Assembly (NCBI GenBank): GCA_004352715.1
Contig: SCFE01000011.1
Span: 442,472 to 506,471 of the forward strand
Length of the DNA: 64,000 nt
Direction of reading: 5' to 3'
Origin: Hofstenia miamia
Lineage: Eukaryota > Xenacoelomorpha > Acoela
Part shown: positions 57,991-64,000 of the stretch, one piece after another
Numbering within the stretch: position 1 is the first letter of the stretch
How the letters are laid out: every line of letters begins with the position of its first letter
The notes under the pieces: model-generated
Seen by the model: the letters and a program-made list of their open reading frames with translations, nothing else
Told to the model about the DNA's origin: nothing
The model's database searches: none
Program-made: the position numbers and the translations under genes

Positions 57991-59403
57991 TCAATGACCA
58001 AGAACACATATACTGCAATGGTTGTGACTAATGCATTGGTGTCCATCTCTGGATTCTTATTGGGAATTTCTTCAAATGTAATCTTAGCTGCATGCCTCTT
58101 TCTAGAAATTTATTCAAAAAAGAATTTAAACTATTTGTTTATTTTTGTTGGAACCCTGGTTGACATTTCGAACTTATGCATTCGTTTACCAATTATAACA
58201 ATTGAGTTGGTCCACCCAAAACTGATCTATGGTGAGTTAACATATACTACGCATACAGAAGAATACAATACTCCACCGTATTTCGTTATTTGCAGAATAA
58301 TTAATGGGACAAGGGCATTCAATCAATTTCTCTCGCCATTAATTCTGGTAATTATTGCGGTAGAACGTTTAATATTGACGACATTTCCCCATCGCGCAAC
58401 TCAATTCTTAACAAGAAGAAACCGTTTTATCCTTCTTTTTTCGATTGTGATTTTTACCATAGCTGTAGCTGTATGGTTTTTTATAAATGCTTCTTGGGAT
58501 TTTATGAACTACAATGCGCGCTGGGTTATATTTGACTCATCAATTCATTGTGTATTTGGAATTTTTCCAGTGTACAAATCAATAAAAATCCCTGGTAACA
58601 ACTTTCACCCTATTGTTGTATTAGGAAGAAATCGATTTATCAATTACATTACTGAATCACTGTTTACAATCTACTTACCAATACTACTTCAAGTCCTTAT
58701 CTATGGGTACATTTTTGCATCTAGATCAACTAGTAAAGGAATAAGTCAAAAGAAGAAGAGATTTACCAAGATTTGCTTAGCTGCAAGCCTACTCTATTTT
58801 ATTTTTAGCTACCCTCTAATATTTGCGAAATTCATTGGTATTTTGCATGGCTTTCGATTGACATGGATATATAAAACTGTTGAAACTGAATGCTCTGCCT
58901 GCATCAGGATAATTCTTCCAAAAGCTCATTTTTGGAATGCTGACAGCACTCATCATGCAAGTGAGGCTCTTTCAAGGTAAGTCATAATTCTATCTTGTTC
59001 TGCAAAATGTCACAAAGATATTGAACACTTGAAACAAGAATTTCATACAAAATTTTAAAATTTGCTTTCAAATATTTTCAACAAATTCATTTAGCAATTC
59101 AAATTAAATTTGTCAATTATTCATTTATATATTATAGTAATGTGTAATGAGTTCCCTGCTCAGTCTCCCTTTAATTTCTGCTCATTGACAGAATATATTA
59201 AATTGAACTAACTAGGTTTGTGTTTTAGTCTTCCCTACTACGAACTCTCACATTTTGAGAAGTACCTTATTCGTGTGGCGGAATCATTATTCATTGGATT
59301 AAGCATCGTGAACCCATTTGTTTATTTACTGCTTCTTAATATTAAAGATAAAATTAAACGTGGATTTGCCCTTGTAAAAACCAAGCTATGGTGTTCATTT
59401 TGA
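57991..59403 (+). CDS. Rhodopsin-like (class A) GPCR, two exons
   Basis: Exon 57991-58976 encodes TM1 to TM6; exon 59229-59403 encodes TM7 and a short tail. Splice sites are GTAAGT at 58977 and TTTTAG ending at 59228; the phase-2 junction (AG|T) keeps the frame. Features: TM3 Cys in the YFVICRI stretch and a candidate ECL2 partner in IHCVFG, ER (58363-58368) in place of DR of the DRY motif, FSYP in TM6 for CWxP, and the canonical NPFVY (NPxxY) at 59311-59325. It ends at TGA after WCSF. The first ATG is at 57994, leaving only about 10 residues before TM1. A good acceptor (TTTTTCAG ending at 57990, phase 0) lies just before it, so an upstream exon may supply the N-terminus. The loop between TM6 and TM7 is unusually long, so the exon-1 donor may be mis-set. 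The ligand is unknown. Confidence 0.75.
58977..59228 (+). other. GPCR intron before TM7
   Basis: GTAAGT...GTTTTAG, 252 bp, phase 2; removal joins the TM6 and TM7 coding parts in frame. Confidence 0.7.
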
Positions 59404-59642
59404 ATACAATATATTCATTGTAGCAGATTTACACCTTTGTTGTAGCTAATTCACATAGTGTCATAAATATATCCCCGTAATAATTTTCTTTTCTACATTG
59501 TATTATAATTATCAAAAAGATTATATTATAAGACATTCAATGATGCATATTTCATATTATTTATTAAAAATTAGGCATTTGAGATAAGGGTAAACATTCA
59601 TAAAATTATATTGAATTAAAAGTAATTCATAACTATATGCAG

Positions 59643-61055
59643 TACTCGAAAAAAAATTTCGCCACCAATGATTTGACATAAATATTTCCAAAAAATTGAC
59701 GCCAAGTATGTCATAGGTATTTTTAAATTACATTTGGTGTTGCAGAAAGAGGAATTCATCAATGTTGAGACATAATTATTACTGTTTACTTTAAATCTCG
59801 AGGATATATCCTACAATGCTTGTGGCTAGCTTTNTTTTTTCTTGGAAAAATGTATTTGGATTGGACAGTTCAGACCAAATCAGAGAATCTGTAAATAATT
59901 TCATTGGTTGAGCTGTTTTTTAGTCTATTTATTTTGAAAATAACTAATAAAATTCTTTCTTCGCCAAATATGATTCCTAGTTACATACCTAGTGTCATCC
60001 GCGAGCTGATTTCTCCAAATATTTGGAAGGGATGAGTCAACGTAATATAGATCAACTTGTAGAGCGACCTCGGAGTACTGTCGGGATATCATCAGACGTT
60101 TCACTTTTGAAAACATATTTGCCCCCAAGCCAAAGTCATGAAGACCAAAACTTCCGAATCAGCTCTTATGTGCTTTTCAAAGCGAAATGCCAGGAAGAAT
60201 TCAGAGGAATTTTACAAAGAATGGGCTGATGGTCCCCCTTTGACGGCAAAAACTGTGCAAAACATTCTGAAGAAGTGCTCAATTGGGACGTTTTTGGCAC
60301 CCAGAAAGCCATTCTTAATATCAAAGCAAAGATTACGCCGACTGAGGTGGGCCAAATTGATGAGAGACAATTGATCTGAACATTGGTCTGTTATATTTTC
60401 AGATGAGTCAAGATTGGAGCTATACTCATTAAAAAGAATGTTGAAATAGAGACCAACAGGGCAGAAGTTCATATTCTTGCATCAATGTACTCGGAGGACT
60501 TTGAAGTATGTTGGGAAGTCTTTCATGGTATGGGGTGCAATATGGAAGTGTGGCCTTCGCAAGATTGCTCATATCATTGGTACTCTCCGAAGCTCTCAAT
60601 ATGCTCGGATTCTACAAGAGATTCAATATATCAGCGGGATGCTGCTCCATGCCGTACCTCAAAAGAAATCAAAAACTTTTTCCATAATAATGGGGTTGCT
60701 ATCCTTTCTGACTGGCATGGCCAATCTCCATACCTTAATATTACCGAAAATGTGTGGAAAGAGGCCAAATATCAAATTGGACAGCATTCTCCCCACACTA
60801 AAAAAGACGAGCTGTGGAGCGCAATAAAGAAAAAATTGTAGCTTTATTGAAAGACGTTTTGCTTTAATCCCTGAACGCCTTCAAGCTGTTATTCGCTCAA
60901 AGGGACATTTTACAAAATATTAGAAGAGAACATTTTGTTGCTAAGTGATTATATTGCATCGATTATTAATTTATGTATCTTATTTTTAATTTACTGTTTT
61001 CGGATTTGTTCATTTGTTAAAATTTTTTCAGGTGACCGAATACATTTTTCCAATA
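59643..61055 (+). mobile_element. Tc1/mariner-type transposon, decayed
   Basis: Imperfect terminal inverted repeats of about 25 bp: TACTCGAAAAAAAATTTCGCCACC at the left, and the reverse complement of 61031-61055 (TATTGGAAAAATG...CGGTCACC) at the right. The length of about 1.4 kb and a central transposase pseudogene fit the superfamily. Exact ends and the TA duplication are unclear. Confidence 0.65.
60026..60925 (+). pseudogene. Tc1-like transposase, broken by frameshifts
   Basis: An N-terminal helix-turn-helix remnant (MSQRNIDQLVERPRSTVG), a second HTH stretch (LTAKTVQNILKK), then first catalytic Asp in VIFSDES (about 60400), SFMVWGAIW, the second Asp in RDAAPCRTSKE, and Glu in SPYLNITENVWK. 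I count 35 residues between the second Asp and the Glu, one more than classical DD34E. The C-terminus (RLQAVIRSKGHFTKY) is in another frame. At least three frameshifts and a TGA make it non-functional. Confidence 0.8.
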
Positions 61056-61059
61056 CAAG

Positions 61060-62341
61060 CTTTTAAATTTTGATTAAAAATGAAAAGCCAATTGTTGTTC
61101 TACATATTTTATGGTATTAAACCTACAGATTCCCCTTCTCAATCAAAGTAACACTTAGTTATAATCTTACGCACACTCTATCCAATGAATCTTCATTATT
61201 TATTTAAAATAGCAATGTGGTCGAATACATATTTCCAGTGATATATATATATATATAAATATAAAAAGAACCTTTTAGAAAATTAAGCTAATGTACAAAA
61301 TTACAAATTTAGTTGCTCTTTCTTTTTGTCAATTTTGTAAAAGGCCTAATTTTTTGTTAACAATATCGAATAATACGTCTTTTAAATTTGGCATTTTCAT
61401 TTAGTTATGATAATATCTGGACCTTGTTCATTTTTTAATTCTAATTTCTACATGATTATAAATTAAAAAGCAATTCTTAATATATTATTATTTGCATTAT
61501 ATATGCAAACAACGCTAAGTTTTTAAAATATGAATTCTTACTATTTTTCACAATCATAATAAAAAATAATTATTGCACATAAAAAGATTATTTTATCATA
61601 TTGAGAGCAATTACTATTGTTGAATTGTGGTTATGAATGGAATTAAAGATTATAATAAACACCACATAGGATAATAGAATCCCAAAAGTTTGAAAACTAA
61701 AATGATGAGCTCGTTTAGTGAACCATTGGAGATTATTGCATATCAATTTACAATTATTTGAACAATTTTCTTGAAGTGTTTATGTTGAAATAATGTGCTT
61801 CTGTAATAATAACACAAATTATAATAGAATTGCAAAAGTTTAATAACATTTTTGATATGTTTGAACAATTTTCTCTTTCTCCTTGTAAACATGAACAAAT
61901 TTGTTTCGAACATCTTTAAATTTATATACCTTGTTAAAAACGCTTTGTTAGTCAGTATTTTAAAAATGAAGCAAATGTAATTTGCAGCTAAGATATATTA
62001 GATAGGACGCTCGTGATACGTTTGATTGAAGGCGCATCATTTCGGGGAGAGTACGTACCCATGCCTCCACGCAGTAGATCTCGAACAATAAAAACGTTGA
62101 TGATGAATTTATTAATCCCCACAGCCTAAATTCGTGTTTGATTTGTTTAAATTCTGTACATATTTCGAGTGTATATCAGTATATTTATTGATATTTTTGC
62201 AATATAGTCTTAGACAATGTTTAGATTTACATTAATATGCTTTCCACATTATATTTCTACAGTGTCAATTACAGTATAACAACATATGTACACTTGGATT
62301 TGTCTCAAACAGTCTACCATTTACAATTATTACATTATAGA
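61060..62341. other. AT-rich non-coding DNA
   Basis: Contains a short (TA)n run at about 61239-61256. No gene seen. Confidence 0.4.
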
Positions 62342-62498
62342 ACCTCACCCAAAACCCAATCCTAATTACAACTCTAACTTCAGGGAAAGAAACTGCTCTA
62401 GGAAGTCTACAAATGTTTCAAGAGGCTCTATCGACGATATCAAAGGCAAAGTAATGTTTAGAAAAGTCCCGTTGAAGAAAAAAATTATAAAGATTTAA
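62342..62498 (+). other. Possible 3' coding exon
   Basis: A TTACATTATAG acceptor precedes an open frame that ends at TAA (62496-62498). Its text is basic and Ser-rich (NFRERNCSRKSTNVSRGSIDDIKGK, ending KKKIIKI), which would suit a cytoplasmic tail such as an alternative GPCR C-terminus. No matching donor is certain. It could be chance. Confidence 0.25.
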
Positions 62499-64000
62499 AA
62501 ATTTTCATCATTCTATTGTTATTTGGTGAAGAATTTTGGATATATTTCTTTTAAACACTACATTTTGTTATTAAATGTTATTTCATTCAAATCCTTCAGC
62601 AAATGGTGGTTAACAATGACATTGTAACAATTCCATGATTATTCCAAATATATTTTTGCTCCCATAAAGCAAATGGTCAATGCACATACTACAACTGTTT
62701 AGCTTCAATAATTTAATAAATACAATTCAAAGAAAAAATGTAAATTTCAATTTTGAAAATATTGAAATATATTTCATACTATAAACTTTAAATTGGAAAT
62801 TTACAAACTTCAAACTAAATATATGTGAAATCCAGAAGGGCAATGACTCTCAATATTCTGAATATGTGAAGAGCATGACATGCAATTGCTTCATTGCTCT
62901 CCCAACCTAAATCCCATTTATTGGGAATTATGATTCGTAAGATACATGTATGTAGAAAGGGTAAACATAATAACTCATTCGTTAATCTGAAACATAGAAT
63001 TGTAAAATTTTTGGGAAAACATATCTTTCTGCCATCTCTTTCAGGTAAATTGTAGCATTAAATTGTTTTAAATTTTTGAAAATATTTTTTCAGAATGTTC
63101 CTACTTTGTGTCGCGATTTAAAATCGCTGTTTTGAAGATTTTTACCCAATACTCTCTATAAGGTGTAACCATGGCTTGCGAATTCGTTTTCTGAGACATA
63201 TCGCGCATAATTTACTAAGCACTGTAACAATTTTATCCTAATAAATATAACCAGCTACTATTTTATATTAAACTGTTGAAATTTGTATCGGACATTGTAT
63301 TGGCATTTACTTATATATTTGGTGTAAGACTCTACATGAAATAAAATTTTAATATACATCCATATTCATATTTGCGTGGTGATGTATCATATTTGCAGGA
63401 TTGTATATATACATTAAACATTTCACTTAAAGTACATAATAAATCTGACTTCAAATATTTGTTTTTTGCCTTCAGAAGTATCTGTTCTGCTTTCCTGAGT
63501 ATAATTGTTGTTTTCTAGTCTTAAAGGCCTTAGACAACATTTTTGTCATTGAAAATCAATGAACATAATTTTTAAAGAGCATTATTGTGATAATCAAATG
63601 ATAAAAGAAAATAACATGAACTTCAAGTTTTAATCACTTGTTGTTTGTTGATTATATTTTTTATTGCCACTAATAATATGAAAATTGCGAGTGGGCATGT
63701 GATTCAGAGGTAATATATATTTTGGTGACAAATTTAATATAAGTAATGTTTCAATTCCGCTTTTTATAACAAGCTACTGATAGCGTACGCTATTGCGATC
63801 AAATAAAATTCAATTTTTGTTAGCGTTGGGTAGAAACGTATAGTTTCAACACCCTTTTACACGAACTTTATAAAAATAGGAATTTTGGAATATATTGAAA
63901 TAAAAAACATTATTAGCGAAAAAAGTGAATGATAATATTTTAAGAAATAGCTAAAAACAATTATTTCTATAGATTATTCAAAGGGTTTATTCCAAAATTA
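62499..64000. other. AT-rich non-coding DNA to the right edge
   Basis: No exon, repeat or RNA gene recognised by eye. Confidence 0.4.

Overview
This window is an AT-rich, intron-bearing animal (invertebrate metazoan) assembly. Evidence for an animal: an LDL-receptor class A (LDLa) cysteine-rich gene with a GT-AG intron, a rhodopsin-like GPCR with its last helix on a separate exon, a Tc1/mariner transposon, a CR1/jockey-like LINE fragment, a Polinton/Maverick DNA polymerase fragment and many Ty3/Gypsy LTR retrotransposons. I cannot name the species. There are no prokaryotic operons and no CRISPR array. I saw no tRNA or rRNA gene, but I could not scan for them systematically.

Left part (1-37.7 kb): an almost uninterrupted nest of Ty3/Gypsy elements broken by four 1,000-N gaps. 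One family dominates. Pieced together from several copies, its layout is LTR (about 0.92 kb, TGTAGA...TCTACA) - primer-binding site - gag (coiled coil plus capsid) - RT/RNase H/integrase - a very long third ORF ('ORF3', about 1,200 codons, no family I recognise) - polypurine tract - LTR. ORF3 occurs in at least six copies in both orientations and several divergent subfamilies. Every copy is broken. Two defective copies (minus strand 2.5-8.9 kb, plus strand 23.8-30.9 kb) form a large inverted pair and share the same LTR scraps inside RT and integrase. A different LTR element runs off the left edge (1-944, minus strand), and a Polinton DNA polymerase remnant lies at about 2.0-2.5 kb. Part of the nest (18.4-19.7 kb) looks misassembled.

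Middle (37.7-46.5 kb): mostly non-coding host-like DNA with short tandem repeats, a 345-bp direct repeat, a decayed Gypsy-type RT and a 221-bp MITE.

Right part (46.6-64 kb): host genes among repeats. A secreted or extracellular LDLa protein begins at 46608 and splices in phase to 49430-49724. A 7-TM receptor is coded at 57991-58976 and 59229-59403. The splice phases would allow both to belong to one LDLa-GPCR gene with an intron of about 8.3 kb, but this is unproven. That interval holds an ancient copy of the ORF3-bearing Gypsy element (52.4-54.9 kb), an 824-bp TIR element and a LINE scrap. A dead Tc1-like transposon lies at about 59.6-61.1 kb. The last 3 kb hold only one possible small exon.
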